Source: Plazaster borealis (taxonomy: Eukaryota > Echinodermata > Asteroidea > Forcipulatida > Labidiasteridae). From it: a stretch of 64,000 nt of DNA. Under the pieces are notes generated by a model. It had not been told where the DNA came from. It ran no database searches and was given only the letters and a program-made list of their open reading frames with translations. Shown here one piece after another: positions 25,066 to 38,200 of the stretch. Positions within the stretch are counted from its first letter, which is position 1; each line of letters begins with the position of its first letter. The translations under genes and the position numbers were made by a program. The DNA is taken from NCBI GenBank assembly GCA_021014325.1, contig CM037458.1, forward strand, positions 21,311,063-21,375,062. The letters are read 5' to 3'.

Positions 25066-25083
25066 AAAATCTTTCACGTCCGT

Positions 25084-25415
25084 AGCTTATCAATTAAAAT
25101 CGCCCCAAATTATACCAAATGCAATGAGGTATTTGCAGGGTGTCCTAAACAAATGGTTTCTCAGATTGCGAAAACAAGTTTCCAAGCAAAATTGGAGAAC
25201 GATTTCGTGGTATCTCTGATGTTACAGACTTACTTCAAGCAAAAAGTCCTTAGCTTATCAGTTAAAATAGGCCAAAATCATACCAAATGCAATGAGGTAT
25301 TTGCAGGGTGTCCTAAACAAATGATTTCTCAGACTGTGAAAACGAGTTTACAAGCAAAATTGCAGAACGATTTCACGATATCTCTGATGGTACAGACTTA
25401 CTTCAAGCAACAAAA
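25084..25415 (+). repeat. Two-copy tandem repeat, period 168 bp
   Basis: AGCTTATCAATTAAAAT at 25084 and AGCTTATCAGTTAAAAT at 25252. The ACCAAATGCAATGAGG block recurs exactly 168 bases apart. The period is a multiple of three and one frame stays open through both. Confidence 0.9.
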
Positions 25416-25439
25416 AATGCTTCAATGGCATTGGAGTAT

Positions 25440-26300
25440 ACACAAGGGTATGCCCTTCACGTGTCACAAACAAATGGTTTCAAAGATTGTGATTGTGAGG
25501 ACTTGGCACAATTGGATAAAAGAAATGATAATTTCCTTGGTTTTGATCACTTCAATCGAGACGTTATTGAAGGCCATGAGAGAGATACAAGCATGTTAAT
25601 GTCTACCCATGGTGTCAGAAATAAATGGTTTCTCAGAATGCGAGAGTTCAAGAACTGTCCAAAGAGTGGAGAAATTTGAAAAAAATTCAAAATTCACATA
25701 CAATGTATATTTTAACAGAAGATGGGCACAGGAGCCAACTTGTAAATTTTGTATGAAAGTATTCGATTACAAATTTGGATTCAGCCTGTTTTGCCATTCT
25801 GTATTTCCTTTTGGTCTTGTTTGGTTTTGATACCTTTAAAAAAAAAACCCATACTGCTGTGAACTAATTGACAGAATACAATCAAATGGTTTCTGAGATT
25901 GTGAAAACATTCAAGGACTTGGCAAAATTAGATAAAAGAAATGATAATTTCCTTGGTTTGGATCACTTCAATGGGGACAATATTGAAGGCAATGAAAGAG
26001 ATATACAAGCATGTTAATGTCTACCCATGGTGTCAGAACTAAATGGTTTCTCAGAGTGCGAGAATTCAAGAACTGTCCAAAGAGTGGAGAATGAAAAAAA
26101 AAACTGTCAAAATTCACATGCAATGTATATTTTAACAGGAGATGGGCACAGGAATGCCAACTTGTAAATTTTGTATAAAAGCAATCGATTAAAAATTTTG
26201 ATTCAGCCTGTTTTGCCATTCTGTATTTCCTTTTGGTCTTGTTTGGTTTTGATACCTTTAAAAAAAACCGCCATACTGCTGTGAACTAATTGACGGAATA
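25440..26300 (+). repeat. Two-copy tandem repeat, period about 418 bp
   Basis: CATGTTAATGTCTACCCATG at 25592 and 26010, and GTATTTCCTTTTGGTCTTG at about 25801 and 26222. Each unit again contains AAATGGTTTCTCAGA, as do the 168-bp repeats just upstream. Confidence 0.9.
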
Positions 26301-26561
26301 ATTTTTTTGTTCATGGGTTGGGCATACTTTTAGTTAAATCATCAATATCCGAGTGAAAGTAAGATGTTTTGATGGATTCATTGTAATTTTTGGTGGTGGG
26401 GGGAGGGAGGGGATTGTCTAGATATGCTAAATGCAAATGATATGGTTGTCTTTGTAGTTCTTAAACTTAATTTAAATCAAGCAATTAATGATTATTCAAA
26501 ATATATTTTAAAACTGTTGGATAAATATGAATATAAGATTGCCTACGATACAAACTGGGCC

Positions 26562-26660
26562 AAATTTCATGGAGCTGCTTAATAAGCAGACAATTTTGCT
26601 GAACAATGTTGTGGCAAGCAAAACTTAGCAGGATACTAGTCAAAGATGGCTCCATTCAAG
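26562..26660. mobile_element. Family A MITE, left part only
   Basis: GGGCCAAATTTCATGGAGC and GCAGGATACTAGTCAAAG in family order; the right half is absent. Confidence 0.6.
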
Positions 26661-26721
26661 ATTTGCCTCTCATACATGTATATCTACAGTCAGTTTGCAC
26701 TTACAACCGTCCGTCAACTTC

Positions 26722-26727
26722 AATAAA
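26722..26727 (+). promoter_or_regulatory. Possible distal polyadenylation signal downstream of SIRT5
   Basis: AATAAA lies 2.0 kb after the SIRT5 stop and beyond the tandem duplications. If it is used, the repeats would be in the 3' untranslated region. There is no direct evidence of use. Confidence 0.25.
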
Positions 26728-27905
26728 TATAAACAAGTTTTGACACAATTATACGCTTGCTTCTTGTTCATTATTATTCGTTGAAGATACTCTCCCCTTT
26801 ACACGCATGCTCATTAAGTTTTCCGTTAACCAGAGAACCAGTTAACCAGTTGAGTAAAGATATAGCCTATTAAACCTCAATAAATCTCTGCGTTACAATA
26901 TTTATGTTACCGATGATATTACATCATTTGAATGTTTACAAAGAAGGTCTGGGAGTTTGTGTAATTTACGGAAAACAAATAAAATGTGTGGACACAATAT
27001 CACTTGATAGTATTTTTGTTTAATACCATCGTCAACACACAATATTCACAATTAATCCAAATTATTCACAACATTTAAGTACAGTATATTTTATTTAAAT
27101 ATAAATATACATGGGCAGGGAGTAATTTACCTAAAACAAAGTAAAATATGCAAACACAATATCATATCATAATATATTAATACCATCAACAACACAATAA
27201 TAAAATTCACAATCTATTCGAAATAGTCACAACACTATAGTACAACAATAAATTTTATTCAAATATAAACATACTGCAGCCTATATCACACATTATAAAA
27301 TAGTATTTGCCTACTGAAATTTTCAACAGAACGTGTCAACAAATTTTGAAGTTTAAGGTTCGACTTTGCTGAAAATTGTAATTAATATTTTGTTGTGTCA
27401 AAGAGATGCTCAGCAGAAGCAGGTAACCAGCCAACATACCATGTAGTAAATGCTGGTTTCTTTAAACTGGTTTCCTGATAACTTTTGCTGACAAGATCTA
27501 AATATTTTTATTTTTAATTTGTAAAAACTATGAGTAACCATCTACTGTTAATACAGCCAACTCAAGAACGTTTCCGTTATCTTATATTTGTCTTCATTTA
27601 TCGGCCAATCCTTGAAACACCCAAATATTCACGTGTTACATTGAGTTTTTATGTGAGCTGGAATCCATGGGAGATCAGTGAGTTTTTCTTACTGAATGGA
27701 TCACCCAGGATAAATAATAAATACAAGAAAAGAAATTACTTAAGCAGTGTAATTCGGCCCAGGGCCCAATGTCATGACACTGCTTACCAAGGAATTTTCC
27801 ACCTGCAGCCCCTGTGAAGCTTGTACTTCTATGGGCTGTGTCAGCAAGCTCAGAATTCCACTGTGAGCAGGGCCATAAAATGGGGCACAGGTCAGTTCTT
27901 TATTA

Positions 27906-28703
27906 GCACTTATTTAGTTGGGTTACCATTTTGTAATAATTGTTTTTTTTACCTGAATCGATTCATGTACATTTTCTGTGTGGGTTTTCAGTTAGACAAA
28001 TAAATGTATGTTCTTTCTTGGCATTTATTTAGGTGGGTTACCATTTTGTAATAATTGTTTTTTGTTACCTGAATCGATGCATGCACATTTACTGTGTGGG
28101 TTTTCAGTTAGACAAATAAATGTATGCTCTTTCTTGGCATTTATTTAGGTGGGTTACCATTTTGTAATAGTTGGTTTTTTACCTGAATCGATTCATGTAC
28201 ATTTTCTGTGTGGGTTTTCAGTTAGACAAATAAATGTATGTTCTTTTTTGGCATTTATTTAAGTGGGTTACCATTTTGTAATAATTAGGTTTTTTTACCT
28301 GAATCGATTCATGTACATTTTCTGTGTGGGTTTTCGGTTAGACAAATAAATGTATGTTCTTTTTTGGCATTTATTTAGGTGGGTTACCATTTTGTAATAA
28401 TTTGTTTTTTTACCTGAATCGATTCATGTACATTTTCTGTGTGGGTTTTCAGTTAGACAAATAAATGTATGTTCTTTTTTGGCATTTATTTAGGTGGGTT
28501 AACATTTTGTAATAATTTGTTTTTTTACCAGAATCGATTCATGTACATTTTCTGTGTGGGTTTTCAGTTAGACAAATAAATGTATGTTCTTTCTTGGCAT
28601 TTATTTAGGTGGATTACCATTTTGTAATAGTTGGTTTTTTACCTGAATCGATTCATGTACATTTTCTGTGTGGGTTTTTAGTTTGACAAATAAATGTATG
28701 AGC
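27906..28703. repeat. Seven-copy minisatellite, period about 115 bp
   Basis: The TGGGTTTTC landmark recurs at 27981, 28097, 28211, 28327, 28442, 28557 and 28671. Each unit holds ATTTAGGTGGGTTACC, a T-run, the palindrome GAATCGATTC (GAATCGATGC in unit 2), and ACAAATAAATG, which includes AATAAA. Confidence 0.95.
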
Positions 28704-28725
28704 TGTAACTTTCAATGTTATTAAA

Positions 28726-28972
28726 CTCTGTCGAGTATCAAGGTCTACTTTATAACCAAAAGACAAATGAGATCTTCTGTTCTAAAAAAAAACCATGAAA
28801 TAAAATAAAATAAAATAGTTTATTTGTTAAAACTGCATTGTCATTTTGATTCTGGCCTATTTATGTCTTTTCACATTTTGAATCTGGTCATGTGAACAAA
28901 ATTCTGGTCCAGTGAAAATTACGAGCCACAAGCCCTGCCGTCTTGTGGATTTTCCACCCAAATTAAAGTCCC
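28726..28972 (+). repeat. Dispersed repeat family G, copy 1
   Basis: TCGAGTATCA, TCATTTTGATTCTGG and GTCTTGTGGATTTTCC also occur in order at 36118-36330. Confidence 0.6.
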
Positions 28973-29278
28973 GTCATAGTCGCACAAAATCACATACATA
29001 TATTTACCAACATTTCTAATATGTAGGACAACGAATTATGTCAGTACTGTTTGAAAAAATGCACCCCTCCCCTCCCACTCCCGCAAAAAAACCACCCCAA
29101 ACTCAGCTATGGACGGTTCTAAAGTACTTTTAGTAAAGGTGTTGTAGTTATATTGCACACAAACTTCTGAATAATATAGAAACTTCTCCCCCCGCCATTC
29201 CAGTAAATTTCAGCCTATCCATAATACAATGAGGCGCTGGGACTGAGCGCCCCCCGCCCCCCACCCCCTAAATATAAA

Positions 29279-32200
29279 CTACCTCCTATATGGTACAGTT
29301 TTCCCACTAGGTCTGAACGGCATAGTGGATATTGGTTGTGTTCTCGCCATTCTCTTAGCATCTCTCTGTTTCCTGCGTTCGGTTTTTCTTTCCCAGTCCT
29401 CGTAGGCCTGTACACTTTCTTCCTCTTTAGCCCTCCTTGCCTCTTCCTCCCTTCTTTTCTTCTCCTCCTCCTCCATTCTCTTCTCCTTTGTCTGGTGAAT
29501 GATCTTTTCATCTTTGACGCTCTTCCTACGATTTCAATAGAGAGTATTGGCTTTTTAAATTGTTGGCAGGTCAGAAACGACTTTCACTATATTGTAATAA
29601 TTACATTTTAGTTGGTGTACGGTAAAAACAAAATAATGAAACGGTACATATTCTCTACTCTTTGTAATGATTAATTTAATTTATCTTTTTTGAAAACTAT
29701 TACATTTGTTGTAATTTGCAAGAGGATGTATGTTTAATTGAATAAATATTTGTTCCCCCCGAGGGAAAAAAACAAAAACAAAAAACAAAACAAAATTGTT
29801 CACTAGTTTTAATCGTTTTGTTTCATCCTTATGATCAGACCTGCATCTTAATTTTGTATTATACCAAAAAAGAGCGAGAAAAACCCCTAGGAAACTTCCA
29901 ATCAACACATTGTACATTGTGTTAATTAAGTTTTCATTGACAGAGCTGCCAATATTTGCATCATGACGTCAGGGAGATTTTGCACAACAATCAGGGAGAT
30001 GTTTAGAATTACATTCAACATAATAGGGACAAAGTTTCCTTAATCAGGGAGATTTTAAAGTTTGTTCAAAACATGGAAAGATTGATTTTAGAATCAGGGA
30101 GAGTTGGCAGCTCTGCTATGGCACTGAAAAGGAAGAAACAACAACAATAATATGTTGACAAACACAAATGGCCCTGTTGAGATTAATCTCATTCTTTGAT
30201 AGCTGTTGTACACAAGAAAAATACAGACCAGTGCAAGTAAAGAATGTAATTTGTTATAATGAAGCCCAACACCAGAGTCAGGCAGACTAATGTTGCCCGG
30301 CACCACCACTTGGAGGCAGGGCCCAATTTCATAAAGCCGTTTTGCGAAAAATGAGTGGGGCACCAGTCGCAACAGTGTAAACTTTACGGAATGTTGGCTG
30401 GTGACGAGTTCCTGCTAAGCAAGATTTTTCTGTGCTTAGCAAGTTTTTGTGCTTACTGGCTTTATGAAATTGGGCCCAGACCACTTTGAGCAATGATGGA
30501 CAACAACTAAAGCACTGTATAAGAACTGCGTATTATTATATTAACTTGTTCGTCTAAGCATGATACACATGTTCCTACAGCCACAGTTAGAGTGAATCAT
30601 ACAATACTAAGGGTGGCATTATTACAAATTATGCACACATTCCACACATTGTAATTCAATATGCAGTATTTTTTTCAAATGATTTACACAATAAACATTA
30701 AGAAAGGCAAAATGGTCAGTGTCAATGTTCATAAAATGTCTTCACCATATCCAACAAAAACAATAATACGAGACATTAATATAGCGCATAATACAGGAGC
30801 CTCTATGCGGAACACAAAACATAAAACAATGAAATTAACAATTTATAAAGCAATATGTTACAATATGAGACTAAATATGAAATAAAGTCAGTGGCAGGAA
30901 AGTGGAAAGGCTCAAGAAAGTCAAATATGAAATATAATGTAGAGGGTGGAATGAGGGTAGAGGATGGAATGAGGGAGGAGGGGAAGTGGGTCGCAATATC
31001 TTACCATCTTCTGAAAGCAGACTGGGAATCTTTCATCTTCATCTCCTTCTCATCTTCCAAGCTTTGCGTCTTCTCAAGTTCACCTCTGACCTTTTTTCTG
31101 TGCTGCTTCTTCAGGTGTTCATCTTTGTCTTCTTTCCAGGCCTCGAATGCCTGAGTACAATAAACATCACATATAAATAATACTTAAAGAGGAAGGGAAA
31201 TGTCAAATCCAATTTTGTGATGTATTCATTTTCCAATAGATAGAGTCCTCATGTGAGTAGGGAAATATTACAAATCTCTAACCTCACCACGCTAAAATGG
31301 TTTAAATTGCCTTTGCATTCGATACCATTCCAGTGCAAACTTTGTCAACATCCAAAACATCCGATGGCATCATTCTGAGAAGAATGGGTCTGTACACTTT
31401 TGTTTGGGGATGTTTTGGTTTATAACTGACTTTTTCAGAGCAAATTTTGAAACATGACGCCATTGGAATTCAACAACTTATGGGTCTTTACATTCCAAGG
31501 AGGAATATTTCTTCAGTCAAAATGTCAAATTCAATGCCGTTTTGATTGATTATCATTGAAAGTCAGGAATGAACCAAAACATCCCCGTATAAAAACGTAC
31601 AGACCCATTTTTCTCAAAATTATGTCATCGGATGTTTTGGATGTTGACAAATTTTGGCCCGGAAGGATTTATCGAATAACATGGCTATTTACACCATTTT
31701 AACCCGAGGTTAGAGACTTTAATTTTTTCCCCACTCACATGAGAACTCTATCTATTGGAAAATAAGTACATCACAATATTGAATTTGACATTTCCTTTTG
31801 CTCTTTAAATCAAAAGTGCGATTTTATTTTTCACAAAAATAAGAGGAACCCACAAAGCACACAAAAACTTTGCTCTTTGTTTTTCAGTTTTCTATGACAT
31901 TAAACAAAATGAGGATATTAGCTGATTCAGTTTTCCGGTTCTAAATCCGACGATCTTAATCCGAACCTTTTTGGCTTGAATCGTCTGCATCATTTTCTCC
32001 TCCTCTTCTTCCTTCAGTTTCTTCTTCTTCTTTGCCTCTTCCTTGGCCTTGTTTGGCAGGGTTCCTTTCTTGTCCTCCTTCCAGGCATGGAAAGAAGCAG
32101 CTGACTCTGCTCGCTTCTCAAGCACCTCCTGCAAAGAAGACAGTCAAAAACTTCATCTCAACACGTACTTAAAGGCACTGAACACGTTTGGTAATTGTCA

Positions 32201-35200
32201 AAGACCAGTGTTTTCACTTGGTGTATCCCAACATATGCATAAAATTACAAGCCTGTGAAAATTTGGGCTCAATTGGTCATCAAAGTTGCAAGAAAATGAT
32301 GAAAGAAAAAACAACCTTGTTGTACAAATTTGTGTGCTTTCAGATAGCAATAAAAACTTCTTGCAAGAAGTTTTTATTATTTTAGTGAGAAATTACCTCT
32401 TTCTCAAAAACTACGTTACTTCAGAGGGAGTCGTTTATCACAATGTTTTATACTATCAACAGCTCTCTGTTGCTCGTTACCAAGTCAGTTTTTATGCTAA
32501 TATATATTTTGAGTAATCACCAAACGTGTACAGTGCCTTTAAAGGTAGGGTCATAGGTTGTTTTTTTGTCACCGTAATGCTGATTTATAGGCAAAATTAT
32601 AAAGAAAAATACAATTAAAAGTCACATGTGAAAATTTTCAGCTGAATACAGTGTTTTATACATGTTGAGAAAACAGCAAAAAACTGTTACAGTATTTTCA
32701 CAAGACTTCAAATCCGTCTACCTTTAGCAAGGTGACAGAGGGTACCAACCCTCTGGCTGCTGGCCTCAGCATTCACGAACGGAATTAGAGCTTAGAGAAC
32801 CGATTGTTTCTCAGATTCAAATGTTTTCATTGATTTCTAATCAACAGGGGCATTTCAGACAAAACAATTTCACAGGATGCTTACTACCATTACCATCTTT
32901 ATAACAAGTAAGGTTTCGGATAGAAATTACAAAACAAAAATTTGGGGGTCATTACCAAAGTATGACCCTACCGTTAAGTCTACATAACACAGGCATGACA
33001 TTTGAGTTCAAGGGCCAGTGTACACATGGAATAGGCTTTGAAAGGCCTTTTTAATAATAATCTTACTGATTTTCGGGGGGGGGGGGGGGGTAGAAGATCA
33101 GATTTAAATAGGAAGAATATCATGCCTGCCAGTATTATAAGCAACTGCTCTCTTTACCCCATTCATTCATTTATTTATTGGTCAACAACGCAAGATTCTT
33201 TGTCCTGCACTGTGCAAATAAATATTAAGAATCTAAAAAATACATACAAGATAACTGAAGTATAAACGTTCACAATAAATGTACATTAAAATTTAAACAT
33301 CCAGAAAATCTAAAAGCACTGCAGAAGAAATAGTAATAGTACAATTCATAAATAATAATAATAATATTATTCAATCAGAGCATGCAGTGACTGACTCTAC
33401 ACTGAAACCTCTGAACCCCTATAAATGGACAACCATGTATTACACTCTTCAGTCTCCTGACGATGACTAGAGCAAGCTAGTCGAAACGTTGAGACCTATT
33501 AAGAACTCACTCCGCGGCAGTGTAGTTATTAAACGAGAAGTCCCCCCGATCCACACAGCGAAAGTAGTAGTCCCGCCCGATTTACTACCTCCCGCCCAGG
33601 TAGTAGTTAACAAGCAGGACAGTTCTTTTCAGAACCGAGAAGTCTCCCGAATTCTGAATATTCTACTCCGCGGCAGTAGAATAAAAAGCAAGACAAGTTC
33701 TCAAAGAACAAAATCTACCTAGCAAGTAGATATACACATGGTGTTACCGCAAACCAAATATGTATTGATTCCTCACCATGCAATGCCTCAAATCCCATAT
33801 AATATTATTCAACAAAACTAACAATCATATTTTCCCCTGCACGCCAAGTTTTCTTTTTCAAAAGTATTTTAGACTCTCACCAGTTCCTTCTTCTTCAAGT
33901 CTTCTTTCTCTTTCTTCCTCTTCTCCTTGGCTTGTTTCATGGCAACTACCTGCTTCTGGGCCCTCCACTCGTCGTAGATGGCCTGCCGAATACTGGAGGA
34001 GTCTTGGATATTGATGCTGCTGCTTAGGCTGGAGTTGAGAGAGTCTTTGCGTCCAGTGCTACTGGCAGTGGAACCTGGGCGCTTGGGCGTTGGCTTGACA
34101 ATCTTTGTCCTGTTTTTTAAGAAGACAATAATTGCTTATTATGGTTGCAACAAATTCTCTGCCAAATTGCCTATTAAGAAATATGCCCCCAAATCCAATA
34201 TCAGGGTTCTCCGCATGCACAAGCTAGCATATCGGGCAGATACGTGCGATTTTCGTGCCGATGTGCGCAAATTTCAGCCGATACCCAAGAAAAAAAATAA
34301 GAAAAAAATCACAAAGTACATCAAGAGAAAAACCATCTAGAATGCTCCAGATTGCACAGTAGGGCTTTTAAAACCAAGATTAACACCAAGTAGAAAACAT
34401 TCTGAAGATCTTGTTTCAATTCAGCGTGCTTCGGCCAAACTTCAGAAATTTGGGTCCACTCCAGAATGCCCCCCAGTTTTGAAAAAACCTGGGGAGAACC
34501 CTGCATATTGTAAAGCCATTTGTCTCACATGCATCTTACTTGTATGTTGCAGGTACAATGACAGAAACATTTACTCAACATTTCTTAACACTTGAGGATA
34601 TCAAACCCATGATACGATACTTCCAAACTTCTTGGTGGTCACTTTTTGCATTTCTGCTATTGCCCACATACTTTCTATTTTACTTATTAGAATTAATTTA
34701 CTTTAAGTATATTTGGTTTTTTTAATATCAAGTAATAAACCACAAGGGAAACCGACTGGGTAAATTTTAAACAATTTTGGGTTGAACAAAGACAAATTGA
34801 CTGGAGCGGGACTTGAACCTCACCCTCCGGATTAAAGTACCAGCACTCTTGGCGGTTTCCCTATTTAGTCAATACTTTTGGTTTTAAATCTATGAATTCA
34901 AGGTATAACTTACAGTATAGTAAGTATAGGTCATATGTTTTTGATTGGTTTTGTATCAAGCTAAAAAGCTGACAAAAGGCAACTCTGGTTTTGCATAAAA
35001 AATAAATATATGTTTCTTTCTCTCGAGTTGTTTTGCTTTACTTTGAAATGAAGTTGTACTTACTGTTTCTTTTCTTCTTCATCAGCACTTTGATAACCCT
35101 CCTATGAAAGCAGTAAAAACAATCAAAATGTTTCTTAAAAATAGCGATTGCACAAGGTGTTTTCCTGCTTACCCTAAAATTAAATAAATACGTATATTTT

Positions 35201-38200
35201 GAAATCCCATTAACAACTTTTCAGCCTGACTGAGTAATGCATATTATAAACCATACCAGAGGTCCTTGTCATTTGATTGGTGAAACATGAGTCACGTGTC
35301 ATCCTTTATTTGCCATTTAATACTTTGGCAACACTCCAAAATTTAATTGACTATAGGAGTGCGATACGGCTGCTAAATGCGCCGTAGCACCTTGTAAAAA
35401 ACATTACAAGGTGCTACATAATTGGGTCTCATAATTCATAACTTCAATAACCCATCTTTCTGTTTAAAGTATATACTAAGTGCCTTGAGTACCTTGTTTG
35501 GTAGATACGTACGCTATATAAGACTTTGATATTATTATTATTATTATTATAGGACACTTTGCAGCGTTGTTTTCAAAATCATTTTCCCCATTCATTTGTC
35601 CAAACGAGGCAAGGTTATTTCACGGCGGACAAGGTTGGTTTCTACATGGAGTTGTCCACATTGTTTAGAAGGTTTTTTTAAAAGAATTTTAAGAGTGTCG
35701 GGTGGAAAAGTTTCTGTGTCTATTTTGCGCTTATTGTGAATTTTGTTTTGGAGTGACAATGATCTCTATGTGAGTTATATAAAACAAATATAAAATGCAT
35801 CTTTGTGCATTGTCGCAGAATATAATCACTCGGTGAAACCTGGCTTCTCAATTTCAAAATTTTGAAAAGGAATAGTCAAGATTCACCTTGTGATTATTAT
35901 TCTGCGAAAATGCACATAATATGCATCCAACATTTGTATGCTGTTTGCAGAGCTCGAATTTTACACTAGACCACCGGCCCGAGGCAAGTGATTTCAGTGT
36001 CGGGCCAGTAAACTCAAGACTGGACAAGTCCGGTGGTCTTGTTTTTTCAGTTCAACATCTTTGTCTCAAAAGAATGATGTTCAAATGTTAAGTTTGAGTC
36101 TCACAAATATCTTTCAATCCTGCCGAGTATCACCCATAAAACAGAAGAGATAAATCTTCTCTTAGTGTTAGTTCACATGAAAACAGTTTAGATGATAAAA
36201 CTGTGCTCTCATTTTGATTCTAGTCTCTTATTTTGATTCTGGTCTTGTAAATAAAATCCCGGTTTAGTAAAGATTCTGAGCTACAAGTCCTGCGGTCTAG
36301 TGGATTTTCTCCCCAAACTCGAGACCTGCTGTTTGCTTTATTCCTAGCCCATATATAATCCACAAGAATGTCAAGCAAAACAGATGTTCCATATTTGCCT
36401 GCCTTTCCATCCTGTTCAGTATCAAAACTAGATTAAGAAGATCAAGTACATGGATGTTTCTGGTATGTAAGTCAAAGCACTATGTACACCATGCAGCCAA
36501 AACAACTATCCTTTGTGTAGGGCAAAGCATACCAAGGTTATCAAAGGGCACAAGTTTGGGTGTTTAGTTACCAGATGCAACAGGATTAATAGAATATTTT
36601 TCGTCAGTGAAATTGCATTGGTTTTTTTTCAATCAGTAGGAATTTTTTGTTGAGTACAAGGGCTGACCTACTTGTTCATATGGTGTAGGGTTTAATAGAC
36701 TTTTCAGTCTTTCTAATCACAGTTTTGTCAGATTTTTCCAAGGGCCGATAAAACATAAATCGGAAAAATCAGACAGACTTAAGTAGGAAGAATAACATGC
36801 ATGATTGTATACAGCTTGTCTGGAGTTTTTGAGTCACTATTGATGTGTATATAATTGGTGTGTATTGGTGTTTGCTATGCTGTTTTATTATTATTATTAT
36901 TGTTTTTATTTCAGCAAGCAGAAATCCCTACTGGCCTACAACATATGTTGAAGGTACACAGATACATTTTTGTATTCTTTTGGGGGAATTCCAACTAGTG
37001 AAATTTAGTCGGTGAAATTTGAGGTGTTCACAATTTAAATAAAAACAAACAAACAAACAAACAAACAAACAAACAAAACATTAATGAACTTTTGTTTTGA
37101 ACTTTTTTTCTGTTTTGTCAGAATTTTTTTCAAATTTTGGGTTGAACAAATAAAATTTATCCGAGTGTGATCTGAACCTGTTACCACAGGATTAATGTGA
37201 CAGCGCTGTACCAACTGAGCTATCTAGCCCTCATTTTGGCGGTCTCCCCATTTTGTCAATATCTTTGTTCGGGGGTGTGTCCGTCAGAAGCCATTCAACC
37301 TGTAACTGCCGCATAACCAGGGATCACACCCAAAATTTCGATACAACCTGGGAAGCGGTAGCAGAGGGCCCTCTATTTTATTTGATACCCATTTCTGTAT
37401 TGCTCAATTTGATTTTGCAAATCAAATCTTTTTAAAGAAATTCATGATTTCTGATGAAAACAATTTCTCATGACACTTATTTTGGGTATCACATTTTATA
37501 ACCAGACAGAACTGACATTAAAAAAGCATTTGCAAATGTTTTTGCTCATTACCAATGTATAGCTTTAACAGTCAAGAAGTGTACAATAATTAATTACCTT
37601 GGGCCTCCTCCCAGATATGACCGGAGGCTTTTTTTTGGAAGTTGGTCTTTGGAAAACACCGTCATCATCTGTATCATCACTGTCCTCCAAAACATTTCTC
37701 CCATTTTTGTTCTTCTTCTTTCTGCTCTTGGGACTTTGCTGATCCCCGAGAACATCCAGCAAAGAGGGCTTCCCAGATTTGCCTGGCTTTTCATCGAAGT
37801 CAAGATCAGAGCCAGAATCAAGGAAATCATCCACTTTGAAGCCCTGTTTCTTGGGTTCGGGTTTGGAGGGTGCTTTGGTGTCAGTAGTTCCTGGTCGGGA
37901 TCGAGGTTTAGGTGATGGAGCGGAAGTCTTGAACCCTTTAGGGGAAGGAGATCTTGATCTTCCGAGAGATTTGGATTTTGAGACCCTTGTATCATCAGTA
38001 TCATCGTCGGAAGAATCCAAAATGCCTTTCCGAGTTGGAGACTTTCTACCGCCAGTGGTCTTGGCTGATGACAATCTAGGTTTTCCTCTTGTGTCTCTTC
38101 GACTGAAATCATCATCTTCATCAGAGGAATCTAAGAGACCTTTCTGACGTCTGGGAGGTGGATGGACCACTTTTGGGCTTCCTTGTCTCGAGGGTGATGG

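Larger units (their letters stand above)
26301..27905. other. Intergenic AT-rich region
   Basis: Holds one truncated family A element. A pair of similar AT-rich stretches near 26980-27080 and 27120-27290 (TAATTTACGGAAAACAAATAA-like words, CACAATATCA) suggests an old local duplication. No ORF supported. Confidence 0.4.

Noticed and set aside
25003..25599. 198-codon ORF as a gene
   Set aside because: The length comes from a tandem repeat whose period is a multiple of three. I report the repeat instead.
27906..28703. CRISPR-like array
   Set aside because: The whole 115-bp unit is conserved with no unique spacers, and the genome is eukaryotic.
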